19,695 nt of DNA, taken from positions 1 through 19,695 of the forward strand of contig JAIWNI010000230.1 of assembly GCA_025331435.1 (NCBI GenBank), written 5' to 3'. This DNA is from Choanephora cucurbitarum. Its lineage: Eukaryota; Mucoromycota; Mucoromycetes; Mucorales; Choanephoraceae. This document shows positions 8,830 to 17,339 of the stretch, piece by piece (position 1 is the stretch's first letter; every line of letters begins with the position of its first letter). The notes beneath the pieces are model-generated. The model searched no databases. It saw only the letters and a list, made by a program, of their open reading frames with translations, and was not told the origin of the DNA. Position numbers and translations under genes: made by a program.

Positions 8830-10635
8830 CTAATTGCTAGAATATATTTGCAGAGACGGAGATAAATACTGATAAGTAGCAACATGTTGTCCTTTATTTA
8901 AAAACTTAATGTTCTTATCTAAGTTGGCGATCTTGATAGTGGCAATGCCTTGGTTGTTGAACTGAACGATACCTGCGGCGACAGAGATAAGTTTTTCATA
9001 AACCATATCTGGAGAAGTAGAAATAAAAGCAGCAGAGTTCGGGGGTCCATTGATATCGACATAGGCGTGGTGTTGGCCAGGTAGCCGAAGATCTGAAGCC
9101 ATTGAACAGATTGATGGCTGAACACCAGAATCAGAGAGACCAGAGCCGGAGAGACCAGAGCCGGAGAGACCAGAGCCGGAGAGACCAGAGCCGGAGAGAC
9201 CAGAGCCAGAGAGACCAGAGCTAGAGAGACCAGAACCAGGAGACTTGAGAATACGTACTTCATTTGAAGCAGTGTCAATGATAGCACCAAGAGCCTTGAG
9301 ATCAGGATAACCCAAGATAAGTTGATTTGACAGAGTATCAACGACATGACATTTGATAACAACAGATACGTTTCCTACCATTAAATTAAGTTTGACAGTA
9401 CCACGAGAGACAGTTGAACGATTGTCAGCATTAGTGAAGGTGGTAACCTGCGACAAGTCTGGAGTCAATCCAAGAGTGTTAATGATAGAGGTACGTACAG
9501 CAGAGATACTTGCACCAGTATCAACTAATGCTTCCACCATGTGTCCTTGAATAGTTACACGAATACGAGGTGTGCCAGTAGTGGTGGTAGCCTTGTGTTG
9601 AAGAGCTGGTGGTTCGATATAATTTATTTGTTGAGCTAGAGGATCGTCATTGATTGGAATAGCAGCATACTGAGATGTTGTAGCGGTCGGAGTTTGAATG
9701 TTGCAGATAGAAGATTGTTCTTGACCTGATGTTGAATCCGATTGACTTACTTGATTAATATGAGCACCGGCGTTTCCGCGGCGACGGCATTTCTTGCTGA
9801 GATGACCAACTTTGTTGCAGTGTCCACAGATAGGTTTACCTGTTTCAGTCCATTGACGCATAGGGTCATGCTGACGTTGGTGGCGGGGCTGTTGATGCGA
9901 AGCACCCGATGAGCGCGCAGAAGAAGAACGTTTTTGATGACGGAAGGCATTGATATCGGTCATTTCAACATCTTCGTCCGGAGGCAAGGCATGTTGTTGG
10001 ACTGGAGACGAAGGCGATAATGAAAGTTTAGCAAATTCATCTTCAAGAAGTAGTCGAGTATCGAGAGAGACAGATTCTTCGATATCAATAGCAGCAGTGG
10101 AGATTGAACGCCAAGTAGGTTTAGTAGCAATGTTGGGCATAATCATGGCACGAAGTTTAGGAGACATGACCTGGAGATAAATAATCTTAAGCGTATCCTT
10201 GTCGAGAGAATGATCTTCAGGAAAATCGAAGAGAACGGATTCAAAAAGAATTGCAAAGCGGCGTGAAGACATAGAGCCTTGTCGAAGAGATTCTAAGCGT
10301 TGACGAACAACTTGTTTATGTTTGGCAGGAGGAACACCAAAAGTTTGGAGCAAGGCTTTCTTGAGAGTATGCCAAGAAGCAGCTTGAGGTGCACGAGAGA
10401 CCCAATTTGCAACGTCAGAAGGTAAATATTGAGTAATGTGAAGCAGCTTTTGATCATCAGTAAGAGAGAGACGTTGGCAATGAAGTTCAAATTGGTGAAG
10501 CCAGTTGTTGATGCTTTCTTTAGGATCATACGGGGAGCAGATAACCGTGTTGGATAAACGACTTTCAGTGATGAGTTGAGTGAGAAGTTTAGTGATGAGG
10601 GCAGTATTTCCAGAGGCAGATTGAGATTGAGACAT
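8830..10635 (-). CDS. gag: Gypsy Gag with zinc knuckle and aspartic protease
   Basis: The 601-residue ORF holds the structural protein and the protease. The N-terminal part has the retrotransposon-gag helical domain (NWLHQFELHCQRLSL, WVSRAPQAASWHTLKKALL; about residues 40-190). A basic linker leads to a CCHC zinc knuckle, CGHCNKVGHLSKKC (C270, C273, H278, C283), for RNA binding. An aspartic protease with LVDTGAS (D372-A375) and LILGYPDLKALGAIID follows. Next comes a run of seven GLSGS-type pentapeptides, then a beta-rich segment seen before RT in many Gypsy elements (GIVQFNNQGIATI, LNKGQHVATY). The ORF ends at TAG (8830-8832), in the same frame as pol, five codons before the first pol ATG. 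Having protease upstream of the stop means it would be made at Gag level unless processed. The start codon is the first ATG after the 5' leader. Confidence 0.93.
   Translation of the reverse strand: MSQSQSASGNTALITKLLTQLITESRLSNTVICSPYDPKESINNWLHQFELHCQRLSLTDDQKLLHITQYLPSDVANWVSRAPQAASWHTLKKALLQTFGVPPAKHKQVVRQRLESLRQGSMSSRRFAILFESVLFDFPEDHSLDKDTLKIIYLQVMSPKLRAMIMPNIATKPTWRSISTAAIDIEESVSLDTRLLLEDEFAKLSLSPSSPVQQHALPPDEDVEMTDINAFRHQKRSSSARSSGASHQQPRHQRQHDPMRQWTETGKPICGHCNKVGHLSKKCRRRGNAGAHINQVSQSDSTSGQEQSSICNIQTPTATTSQYAAIPINDDPLAQQINYIEPPALQHKATTTTGTPRIRVTIQGHMVEALVDTGASISAVRTSIINTLGLTPDLSQVTTFTNADNRSTVSRGTVKLNLMVGNVSVVIKCHVVDTLSNQLILGYPDLKALGAIIDTASNEVRILKSPGSGLSSSGLSGSGLSGSGLSGSGLSGSGLSGSGLSDSGVQPSICSMASDLRLPGQHHAYVDINGPPNSAAFISTSPDMVYEKLISVAAGIVQFNNQGIATIKIANLDKNIKFLNKGQHVATYQYLSPSLQIYSSN
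9134..9238 (-). repeat. 15-bp tandem repeat encoding GLSGS pentapeptides
   Basis: Seven in-phase copies of a 15-bp unit (plus strand gagagaccagagccg) lie in the gag-protease ORF. The central copies are identical and the ones at the low-numbered and high-numbered edges differ by one or two bases. They encode a flexible Gly-Ser-Leu linker between the protease and the following segment. Because the unit is a multiple of three, copy-number change would not break the frame. Confidence 0.93.
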
Positions 10636-10653
10636 TGTATAGAGTTAAGAAGT

Positions 10654-10748
10654 GATAGACACCGAGAGAATAGTAGCGATAAACACCAAGAGAATTGATT
10701 GAGTAGTAGCGATAAACACCGAGAAAGGAATAGCGATAAACACCGAGA
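10654..10748 (-). repeat. Leader repeats between the 5' LTR and gag
   Basis: Four copies of a 14-bp motif (plus strand gataaacaccgaga, with gatagacaccgaga and gataaacaccaaga variants) start at 10654, 10678, 10711 and 10735, spaced 24-33 bp apart. They lie in the untranslated leader just upstream of the gag ATG, where packaging or translation signals sit in LTR retrotransposons. Any such role here is inference. Confidence 0.8.
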
Positions 10749-10792
10749 AAATTTGATTGAGGTAGAGCTTAGATAGTATGGGCGTAGGGAAA

Positions 10793-10809
10793 GAGCAGCT
10801 TCTCCACCA
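10793..10809 (-). promoter_or_regulatory. Candidate primer-binding site
   Basis: Directly after the 5' LTR the minus strand reads TGGTGGAGAAGCTGCTC. TGG next to the LTR is what a site complementary to a tRNA 3' CCA end should show, and it supports the LTR end at 10810. I could not assign the tRNA. Confidence 0.5.
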
Positions 10810-11087
10810 TAAAATAAGCTTCGAATCGGACTGAGACTGAAGAGTAAGAATTTAGAAAATGGGAACTAAAGACTTATTTGATTTTAAGATAGAAGAATAA
10901 TAATTATACTTTATTGAATAGAACAATTGACATATTTATATGTTTTTAGAAATACTGCGGTTATATATATAAGAAGCTAACTATGTCAAAGTATACTGCG
11001 GTGCAGCTGCGGTGGGATCTGAGTATACTTGTCAAAGAAGAGAAAGATTAGAGTTCCGATCCAGTGGCTACGTCAGGACTCACGACA
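10810..11087 (-). repeat. 5' LTR of the minus-strand Gypsy
   Basis: The 278-bp copy appears identical to 5814-6091 (constant offset 4996). It holds the element's probable promoter: a TATA-like TTATATATATAAG at 10961-10973 (minus strand CTTATATATATAA), with an AATAAA about 45 bases further downstream on the minus strand (10915-10910). Transcription would run leftward into the leader and gag. Confidence 0.92.
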
Positions 11088-11154
11088 AGCTTAAAATCGA
11101 GTTGTAAAAAACAGTCACCACCAGCTTAAAATGAAGAGCTAAAAAACAGTCACC
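11088..11154 (+). repeat. Minisatellite, right of the Gypsy insertion
   Basis: This holds the rest of the split tandem repeat: one full unit (about 37 bp, gagttgtaaaaaacagtc through cttaaaatgaa) and a half unit ending gtcacc. With the left piece at 5788-5813 it makes about 2.5 units of 33-37 bp in the Helitron 5' non-coding region. The first four bases are the second AGCT target copy. Confidence 0.75.
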
Positions 11155-11268
11155 TTTCGCTATGAAGTAATAAAGGATTTCATCATCAATATATTCCATT
11201 TCTAATTCTCTTACTCAATTATTGACTATCTACCAACTTTCTTTACGCTTCTCTCAAACGCTAACAAA
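11155..11268 (+). promoter_or_regulatory. 5' leader of the Helitron Rep-helicase gene
   Basis: AT-rich and then pyrimidine-rich DNA (ctttctttacgcttctctc) precedes ACAAAATG, a good fungal start context with A at -3. Such CT-rich stretches commonly lie just upstream of fungal start codons. The 5' Gypsy LTR, which drives the other strand, sits only about 180 bases away, so the original upstream promoter may now be separated or replaced. Confidence 0.4.
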
Positions 11269-14200
11269 ATGAACAACAACTCCACTGTATTTTGCGTTTC
11301 TTGCAACGAACCTGGTCACTCCCGCAGAACATCCCGTCTTTGCAGATTGAACCCTCGCAACCAAGTCGACAACGATGTTCAAATGGAAGAAGCTCAGCAA
11401 CAACAGGCATCAACAAATACCATCTATTGTTCAGCCTGCAATGAACCCGGCCATTCCCGTCGAACTTTTGCTGGATGTAGACTGAATCCACGTAACATGA
11501 ACTTGGAACTGGACGAAGAGACTCCCTCTCGAGAGATTTGCTCGAGTTGTGGAAACGAAGGTCATTCTAGACGTACAAGTAGACTTTGCCCTCTCAACGC
11601 GCAATTCACCAGAAACATCGCCAGGGATTTGAGTGCAGTACCTTCAGGCCGACATGAACTTGGTTCAATGAGTTGTGTTTGTAGTCACTGTGGGGCTTTG
11701 ATGTGGACTCAGGAAAGAGTTTCCAATAGTAGCATTGCTCAACCTGTGTATCAACTGTGTTGTTGTAAGGGAGATGTTATGTTGAGTTCATTGCAACCAA
11801 CTCCTCCAGAAATTGGTGACTTGCTCAAAGGAAATGACAATGTCTCTAAAGAGTTTCGAAGCAACATCAGAATGTACAATAGCTCTTTAAGCTTCACTTC
11901 TTTTGGCGTAAATTTAGATTTGAATTTAGCTAACAGTCGAAACGGTTCGTATACCTTTCGAATTCAGGGAAGCCCATATCATTTGATTGGGTCTGCCATT
12001 CCATCTGAAAATTCAACTCCTAAATTTGCACAAATCTATATCTTTGATACTGAGCATGAGCTAGAAAATCGTCATGCAATTGCACGTAATGTAGAGCTTG
12101 CAACTCTAGAAAGATTACAAAACATGATGCATCGAGTTAATCCCTTTGTTGCTGTCTTTAAAAATATGACTCAAATTGCTACTGAACAACGAGGCAATCT
12201 CAACAACAATGATGGAACGGAAGGCATTGCGTCATTAGAAAACGTAAAGTTAGTTTTCAGAGCTGAAGGGGTTCCAGATCGTAGACGTTACAATAGACCT
12301 ACAGGTGGTTCTCAAGTTGCTGCTATAATTGTTGGTGGTGATAACGATGATAACGCTGCAACCAATTCTCGGGATATTGTTGTACAATACCAGGATAGTT
12401 CAGTAACTAGAGTCAGTGAGTCCAACCAATTCTACGATCCATTACATTACGTTCTTTTGTTTCCTTTTGGTGAACCTGGATGGAGTATCGCTACCCCTAG
12501 CATAGTATCCAATCAGAACTTAACCATTATGCAATTCTACAGCTTCAGATTAATGTACAGACCCTCTGATGGTCATCTGTTGCATCTCTTTGGAAATCTT
12601 TTCCATCAGTATATAGTCGACATGTATGCCAAAATGGAGCAAAACAGACTTATGTATATTCGACAGAACCAACAAAACTTAAGATGTGAGCTCTATCAAG
12701 ATTTACAGGATGCTGTTACTCTTTCGGATGGTTTGGAACCCGGTAATCAACAAGAATTAGTCCGTCTAGGCCAAAAAGTAATCCTACCATCTACATTTAT
12801 TGGAGGACCTCGCCATATGGCACAACTCTATCAAGATGCTCTGAGCATAGTAAGACGTTTTGGAAAGCCAGACTATTTTATCACTTTTACGTGTAATCCA
12901 CATTGGCCTGAAATCCAACGAGAACTTCTCTATCATCAAAAGGCATCTGATCGTCCTGATCTCTGTAGCAGGGTATTCCACTTGAAGCTTGGTGAATTAC
13001 TTGAGGATGTAACCAAAAGACGTATCTTGGGAAAAGCAATAGCTTTTGTTTATACTATTGAATTTCAAAAGAGAGGACTTCCACACGCTCATATTTTGTT
13101 GATAGTAGATCCTTCGGACAAACCTTTGACTACGGAAGAAATCGACAATGTCGTTTCCGCTGAAATACCTGACCCAGTTCGCTATCCTTTAGCTCATCAA
13201 ACTGTGGTCAATCACATGATTCATGGACCCTGCGGTGTAATTAATCCTGAAGCAGTCTGTATGGATGCACTTCATGGATGCACAAAAAAGTACCCAAAAG
13301 ACTTTTGTAATCAAACAACTGTTAATCAAGAAGGTGGTTATCCTATTTATCGAAGAAGAAACAATGGAGTTACAGTTGCAAAGACTATAAATAGACATAC
13401 CTACAACATTGATAATCGTTGGGTCGTACCGCACAACCTGTATCTTGCTACTAAATTTGATGCACACATTAACGTTGAAATATGCTCATCCGTTAATAGC
13501 ATCAAATATGTATACAAGTACGTTTATAAAGGTCATGATCGGGCTTCACTATCAGTTGAACAAAACGACGAAGTACGTTCGTTCATTGATGCTAGATATG
13601 TGTCTGCTCCTGAAGCATGTTGGAGAATATTTTCATTCCCAATGCACAAGGAATTTCCCCATCATCAACGCTTGGCAATTCATCTTGAAGGTGAGGCTTC
13701 GGTCTACTTCAATGAGAATGAAGATGTCCATGATATTTTGAGACGAGCTGAACAGCAAGACACAACGCTGACCAGTTGGTTTAAAGCCAACCAAATCGAT
13801 CCTGATGCCAGATCAATCTTATACCCCAATTTTCCTGAGCAGTATGTTTGGCATGCATCTGCAAAACCTCGAAGATGGGAGAAACGTCAACGTGGATTTG
13901 GTGCAACCATTGGTAGAATATATTCTGTTTCTCCAAAGAGATCAGAACTTTATCATCTCCGAATGCTACTATATCACGTTCCTGGCGCTACCTCTTTTGC
14001 TGATCTGAGAACTGTTCGTGGCGTTTGCTATCCCACTTTTCAAGCTGCAGCTCGAGCACTGGGTTTACTTGCCTCCGATAACCAATGGAAAGAATGTCTA
14101 GAAGAAGCTGCTCATACGCAATCACCTGTCTCTCTTCGCAAACTGTTTTGCATTATTTTCGTGTTTTGTGATCCTGCGGATCCTTACCAGCTATGGCTAG

Positions 14201-15993
14201 ATTCCAAAGACAAGCTTTCGGAGGATCATTGGTACCAACTTCTTAACGATCCTGTATTTGACCCAACTGTAGATGATACTCATGAAACAGCATGCAATTG
14301 TGCATTGCTTGACATTGAAGATATCCTACAAAGTCATTACGGAACAAGCCTGCAATGGTATGACCAATTCCAATTGCCCTCGGTTGATTGTAGAATAGAC
14401 CATATTAGCTCTCCCTTGAGTAGTCTCATTCAACAACAGCTTCAACTCAATGCCGCTGCAAGACAGACAGATTTGTCTGAAGCTATAGAAAACTTCAACG
14501 AAGATCAACGTCATGTTTTTGATGCTATCATGCATTGTGTTCAAAGGGACGGTTATACTTCAACTGAATTTCCTCGAGTGTTTTTTGTTGACGGACCTGG
14601 AGGTACAGGTAAGACCTACCTCTTTAATACTCTGCTGAAGGCAGTAAGATCTACTGACGATGGGTTCGCTCTGGCTGTTGCATCCAGTGGCACAGCTGCT
14701 CTACTTTTGGACGGCGGTCGTACTGCTCATTCTTTGTTTAAAATACCTCTTGAAACCAGCTCAACCACAATGTGTGGAATTAAACCTTCTTCTTCTGAAG
14801 TCGAGTTGTTAAAAAAAACAAAACTCATCATCTGGGATGAATCATCAATGATAAACAAGTCTACCCTTGAAACTGTGGATCGCACTTTTAAAGACATCTT
14901 TGGTGCTGATAACAGTACTCTTGAATCAATCCCTTTTGGTGGCAGGCTAATTGTTTTTGGTGGTGATTTCCGTCAAGTACTCCCTGTGGTCCCCAAAGGC
15001 AGTCGAACAGATGTAGTAAATGCATGTATTAACCGCTCTTATCTCTGGCCATCATTCGTTGTAAAGAGGCTTAGAATCAATATGCGAGTACAGCAAGCTC
15101 AACAAAATAGCGATTTGTTATTGTCACAAGAACTTGAGCAATTTGCTAACATGCTGTTGGAAATTGGTGATGGAACATTTAACACTCTGCGAATGCAAGT
15201 GTATCCCGGTTTCTTTTCAACTGATACCGACTTTATCAAACTGCCAGAGCCAATGCTTATTCCAGGTGATAACCTTTTGCACCTTCTCTCTACTGTTTTT
15301 CCAGAACTGTTCGATTCAAACACACCTCTTCCAAACAGGGCATTCAGCCTGATGAACTCTGCCGTCCTCACCCCTCTTAATGCTCATGTTACGGATATCA
15401 ACCGTTTGTTAATCAACAAGTTCCCTGGCGATTCAGTCATTTACTATAGTGCTGACGAAGCCCTTACTCAACAACAATCCCTCATTTATCCTGCTGAAGT
15501 TCTTAATGCTATTGAGTCAGGCTCATTGCCACCTCATGTGCTTGAATTGAAAGTTGGAGCTCCCATCATGCTTCTACGAAATCTTGACCCCATGAGTGGT
15601 CTTTGTAATGGAACCAGACTTATCGTAAAATCACTGATGCTTAATGTGATTGAAGCTACAATTGAAACAGGCGCATTTGCAGGATCCATTGTATGCATTC
15701 CTAAGATAAAACTTCTTTCAAATCAAAACGATGCCATACAATTTCAACGAATCCAATTTCCTGTGCGACTTGCTTTTGCGATGACGATCAACAAGGCTCA
15801 AGGCCAAACTCTTGACCGAGTTGGGCTTTATTTACCAAAGCCAGTCTTCAGTCATGGACAACTCTATGTTGCTCTTTCAAGAGTCAGACATAAGAATTCC
15901 ATCAAGGTCCTAATTGGCAAATCTAATTCTATTCCTGCTCAATATGCAAAGAACCACACACGAAATGTTGTCTATAAAGAGGTATTTACATAA
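11269..15993 (+). CDS. Helitron Rep-helicase (RepHel) with three N-terminal zinc knuckles
   Basis: This intact 1574-residue ORF encodes the rolling-circle transposase of a Helitron. The N-terminus has three CX2CX4HX7C fingers (C9/C12/H17/C25, C54/C57/H62/C70, C91/C94/H99/C107), each with a GHSRRT core. A further zinc-type segment follows (CSHCGALMW and YQLCCCKGDVML) that is typical of Helitron proteins. The Rep nuclease shows DYFITFTCNPHW (from residue 535), the HUH motif GLPHAHILL (H606, H608) and the two-tyrosine motif KYVYKYVYKGHD (Y747 and Y751). The PIF1-type helicase has GPGGTGKT (1109-1116), IIWDESSM (D1190, E1191), FGGDFRQVLP (1230-1239), TINKAQGQTLD (1506-1516) and LYVALSRVRH (1532-1541). 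All catalytic motifs look complete, so it may be autonomous. No RPA-like, OTU or endonuclease domain was seen. Confidence 0.96.
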   Translation: MNNNSTVFCVSCNEPGHSRRTSRLCRLNPRNQVDNDVQMEEAQQQQASTNTIYCSACNEPGHSRRTFAGCRLNPRNMNLELDEETPSREICSSCGNEGHSRRTSRLCPLNAQFTRNIARDLSAVPSGRHELGSMSCVCSHCGALMWTQERVSNSSIAQPVYQLCCCKGDVMLSSLQPTPPEIGDLLKGNDNVSKEFRSNIRMYNSSLSFTSFGVNLDLNLANSRNGSYTFRIQGSPYHLIGSAIPSENSTPKFAQIYIFDTEHELENRHAIARNVELATLERLQNMMHRVNPFVAVFKNMTQIATEQRGNLNNNDGTEGIASLENVKLVFRAEGVPDRRRYNRPTGGSQVAAIIVGGDNDDNAATNSRDIVVQYQDSSVTRVSESNQFYDPLHYVLLFPFGEPGWSIATPSIVSNQNLTIMQFYSFRLMYRPSDGHLLHLFGNLFHQYIVDMYAKMEQNRLMYIRQNQQNLRCELYQDLQDAVTLSDGLEPGNQQELVRLGQKVILPSTFIGGPRHMAQLYQDALSIVRRFGKPDYFITFTCNPHWPEIQRELLYHQKASDRPDLCSRVFHLKLGELLEDVTKRRILGKAIAFVYTIEFQKRGLPHAHILLIVDPSDKPLTTEEIDNVVSAEIPDPVRYPLAHQTVVNHMIHGPCGVINPEAVCMDALHGCTKKYPKDFCNQTTVNQEGGYPIYRRRNNGVTVAKTINRHTYNIDNRWVVPHNLYLATKFDAHINVEICSSVNSIKYVYKYVYKGHDRASLSVEQNDEVRSFIDARYVSAPEACWRIFSFPMHKEFPHHQRLAIHLEGEASVYFNENEDVHDILRRAEQQDTTLTSWFKANQIDPDARSILYPNFPEQYVWHASAKPRRWEKRQRGFGATIGRIYSVSPKRSELYHLRMLLYHVPGATSFADLRTVRGVCYPTFQAAARALGLLASDNQWKECLEEAAHTQSPVSLRKLFCIIFVFCDPADPYQLWLDSKDKLSEDHWYQLLNDPVFDPTVDDTHETACNCALLDIEDILQSHYGTSLQWYDQFQLPSVDCRIDHISSPLSSLIQQQLQLNAAARQTDLSEAIENFNEDQRHVFDAIMHCVQRDGYTSTEFPRVFFVDGPGGTGKTYLFNTLLKAVRSTDDGFALAVASSGTAALLLDGGRTAHSLFKIPLETSSTTMCGIKPSSSEVELLKKTKLIIWDESSMINKSTLETVDRTFKDIFGADNSTLESIPFGGRLIVFGGDFRQVLPVVPKGSRTDVVNACINRSYLWPSFVVKRLRINMRVQQAQQNSDLLLSQELEQFANMLLEIGDGTFNTLRMQVYPGFFSTDTDFIKLPEPMLIPGDNLLHLLSTVFPELFDSNTPLPNRAFSLMNSAVLTPLNAHVTDINRLLINKFPGDSVIYYSADEALTQQQSLIYPAEVLNAIESGSLPPHVLELKVGAPIMLLRNLDPMSGLCNGTRLIVKSLMLNVIEATIETGAFAGSIVCIPKIKLLSNQNDAIQFQRIQFPVRLAFAMTINKAQGQTLDRVGLYLPKPVFSHGQLYVALSRVRHKNSIKVLIGKSNSIPAQYAKNHTRNVVYKEVFT

Positions 15994-16172
15994 ACATTAT
16001 ATTTCTTATATGCTTATCTTCAATATGAATATCCTTATAAATATCAATATCAATAAAAAAATTTTAAAACCATTTGTATCTGACCCTAATCCAGTCCATC
16101 TCATTTATCTTAAAGTTGACCTTTAGAATAGGCTTAATTCTTTCTCACTGCCCCGGGACACATGTTTTTTTT

Positions 16173-16238
16173 ACCGAAGCGACGGTTTAAAATACACGAA
16201 GCGCAGCGAAGGGGCTATTTTAAACCATAGCGAAGGTC
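16173..16238 (+). repeat. Stem-loop repeat A
   Basis: A perfect 11-bp stem, GGTTTAAAATA (16184-16194) with TATTTTAAACC (16216-16226), encloses a 21-nt loop containing CGAAGCGCAGCGAAGG. It is flanked by ACCGAAGCGACGGT on the left and TAGCGAAGGT on the right. The loop is identical to that of repeat C. Confidence 0.85.
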
Positions 16239-16347
16239 CAAAAAAAATATGGGTGGGGCCCCCACATTGAACTTCTCATCGGATTAGTTGGCCTGCGGCA
16301 GCACGAGCATCTTACAAAGCGCAGCGTACCGTACCGTAATGAAGGTC

Positions 16348-16388
16348 AATAAAATTAACCAGAGCGAAGCGGAGGTGCTAATTTTATT
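16348..16388 (+). repeat. Stem-loop repeat B
   Basis: A perfect 10-bp stem, AATAAAATTA (16348-16357) with TAATTTTATT (16379-16388), encloses a 21-nt loop with GAGCGAAGCGG (including GCGAAGC at 16364-16370). The loop length equals that of A and C but the sequence has drifted. CCGCAATGAAGGTGCGG follows, which can form a second small hairpin. Confidence 0.8.
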
Positions 16389-16866
16389 ACCGCAATGAAG
16401 GTGCGGTTTGTAATATGCTCGTCTATATAATTAAAAAAATGGAGTCGTTTGTAACTTTTTTTACACGCTTTCTAACTATGCAGTCACAAATTTTACATTC
16501 AATCTCAGCATGCATTGCATTTCGCATAATTATTAGCGATACTTAAAGTCAGACTTTATCAATTTGTTGCGAGCGATGATAATAAAGAACAACAAATGAT
16601 GGACCTTTACGATTGAATTAATTCCAATATTAGGTGGTCATAGATTGTGGTAATGGAGGTAATAGTGGGGAGCTACTCTTTATTCTGCGAAGCAATTTGG
16701 TACACCTGAGACTAATTCTGCATGAAGGCAATTAAACTTATAATACAATTTGATAAGCAGTAAACTAAAAGAATTGGCTCAATGTCTCCTCAACGTTGGC
16801 TTTAAAACGCTAATAAAATTCTTTTTTGCTGTCTCGCCCACAAATTTTCTAACCCAAGCGATAGAT

Positions 16867-16913
16867 CAAAATACACGAAGCGCAGCGAAGGGGCTATTTT
16901 GCCTTATAGCGAA
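16867..16913 (+). repeat. Stem-loop repeat C
   Basis: A 7-bp stem, CAAAATA (16867-16873) with TATTTTG (16895-16901), encloses the same 21-nt loop as repeat A and is followed by TATAGCGAAGGT as in A. The stem bases next to the conserved core differ from A on both arms while still pairing. Confidence 0.83.
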
Positions 16914-17066
16914 GGTTTTAAAATACATAAGTCAGATCACCAAAATGTCTTTTTTTCGAATTAGCCAACTCAAATCAGCGTGAGTTGCTTATAATAAAAG
17001 TCGGTCTTCATGAAAAGCAGCTTTGAATTAAAAAAGAGTTTATTAAACTTAAGCGGCTGAAATTAT

Positions 17067-17335
17067 GTGGGTGATGTGGGCGTGCGGGTGTGCGGGTGTG
17101 CGGGTGTGCGGGTGTGCGGGTGTGCGGGTGTGTGTGGGTGTGTGGGTGTGTGAGTGTGTGGGTGTGTGGGTGTGTGGGTGTGTGGGTGTGTGGGTGTGTG
17201 GGTGTGTGGGTGTGTGGGTGTGTGGGTGTGTGGGTGTGTGGGTGTGTGGGTGTGTGGGTGTGTGGGTGTGTGGGTGTGTGGGTGTGTGGGTGTGTGGGTG
17301 TGTGGGTGTGTGGGTGTGTGGGTGTGTGGGGGGGG
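17067..17335 (+). repeat. GGGTGTGT octanucleotide array, G-quadruplex-prone
   Basis: This is a tandem array of an 8-bp unit, about 30 copies. The left part uses GGGTGTGC (about 17090-17135) and the rest GGGTGTGT, ending in a G-run at 17326-17336. The G-rich strand is the same strand as the Helitron gene. The evenly spaced GGG runs with 5-nt spacers fit the G-quadruplex pattern. Stop-free frames across it on both strands are a by-product of the repeat and not genes. Confidence 0.95.
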
Positions 17336-17339
17336 GAAG

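Larger units (their letters stand above)
5814..11087 (-). mobile_element. Nearly intact Ty3/Gypsy LTR retrotransposon
   Basis: This is a 5.27-kb element read on the minus strand: 5' LTR (10810-11087), primer-binding site, leader repeats, gag-protease, RT-RNase H-integrase, 3' LTR (5814-6091). Both LTRs are 278 bp and look identical base for base, so the insertion is young. The target duplication is AGCT (5810-5813 and 11088-11091), or AGCTT if the outermost T belongs to the target. Taking out the element and one AGCT rebuilds the sequence ccaccagcttaaaat, which recurs in the neighbouring repeat unit. This confirms the boundaries. The integrase has a GPY/F module but no chromodomain. A single in-frame TAG separates gag-protease from pol. 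Confidence 0.93.
15994..17066 (+). other. Helitron 3' non-coding region
   Basis: About 1.07 kb with no credible gene. The first part is AT-rich (16000-16140), with AATAAAAAAATTTT at 16050-16063 as a possible polyadenylation region for the Rep-helicase transcript. The part from 16145 holds GC-rich stem-loops rich in GCGAAG (listed separately) and the palindrome GTGGGGCCCCCAC at 16253-16265. From 16430 to 16860 it is AT-rich and I see nothing clear except one more GCGAAGC at 16687-16693. Confidence 0.6.

Noticed and set aside
9134..9238. Regular 15-bp repeats as a CRISPR-like array
   Set aside because: There are no spacers. The units are directly tandem and in frame within gag.
11261..11491. 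Small minus-strand frame opposite the Helitron zinc fingers
   Set aside because: It is a shadow of the cysteine-rich repeat region, with no family match recognised.
16750..16983. 77-residue frame in the Helitron 3' region
   Set aside because: It crosses stem-loop C, and its composition fits non-coding AT-rich DNA. No motif was recognised.
17067..17335. GGGTGTGT array as an internal telomere repeat
   Set aside because: The unit does not match the TTAGGG type usual in fungi, and it lies inside the inferred Helitron rather than at a chromosome end. A microsatellite is simpler.
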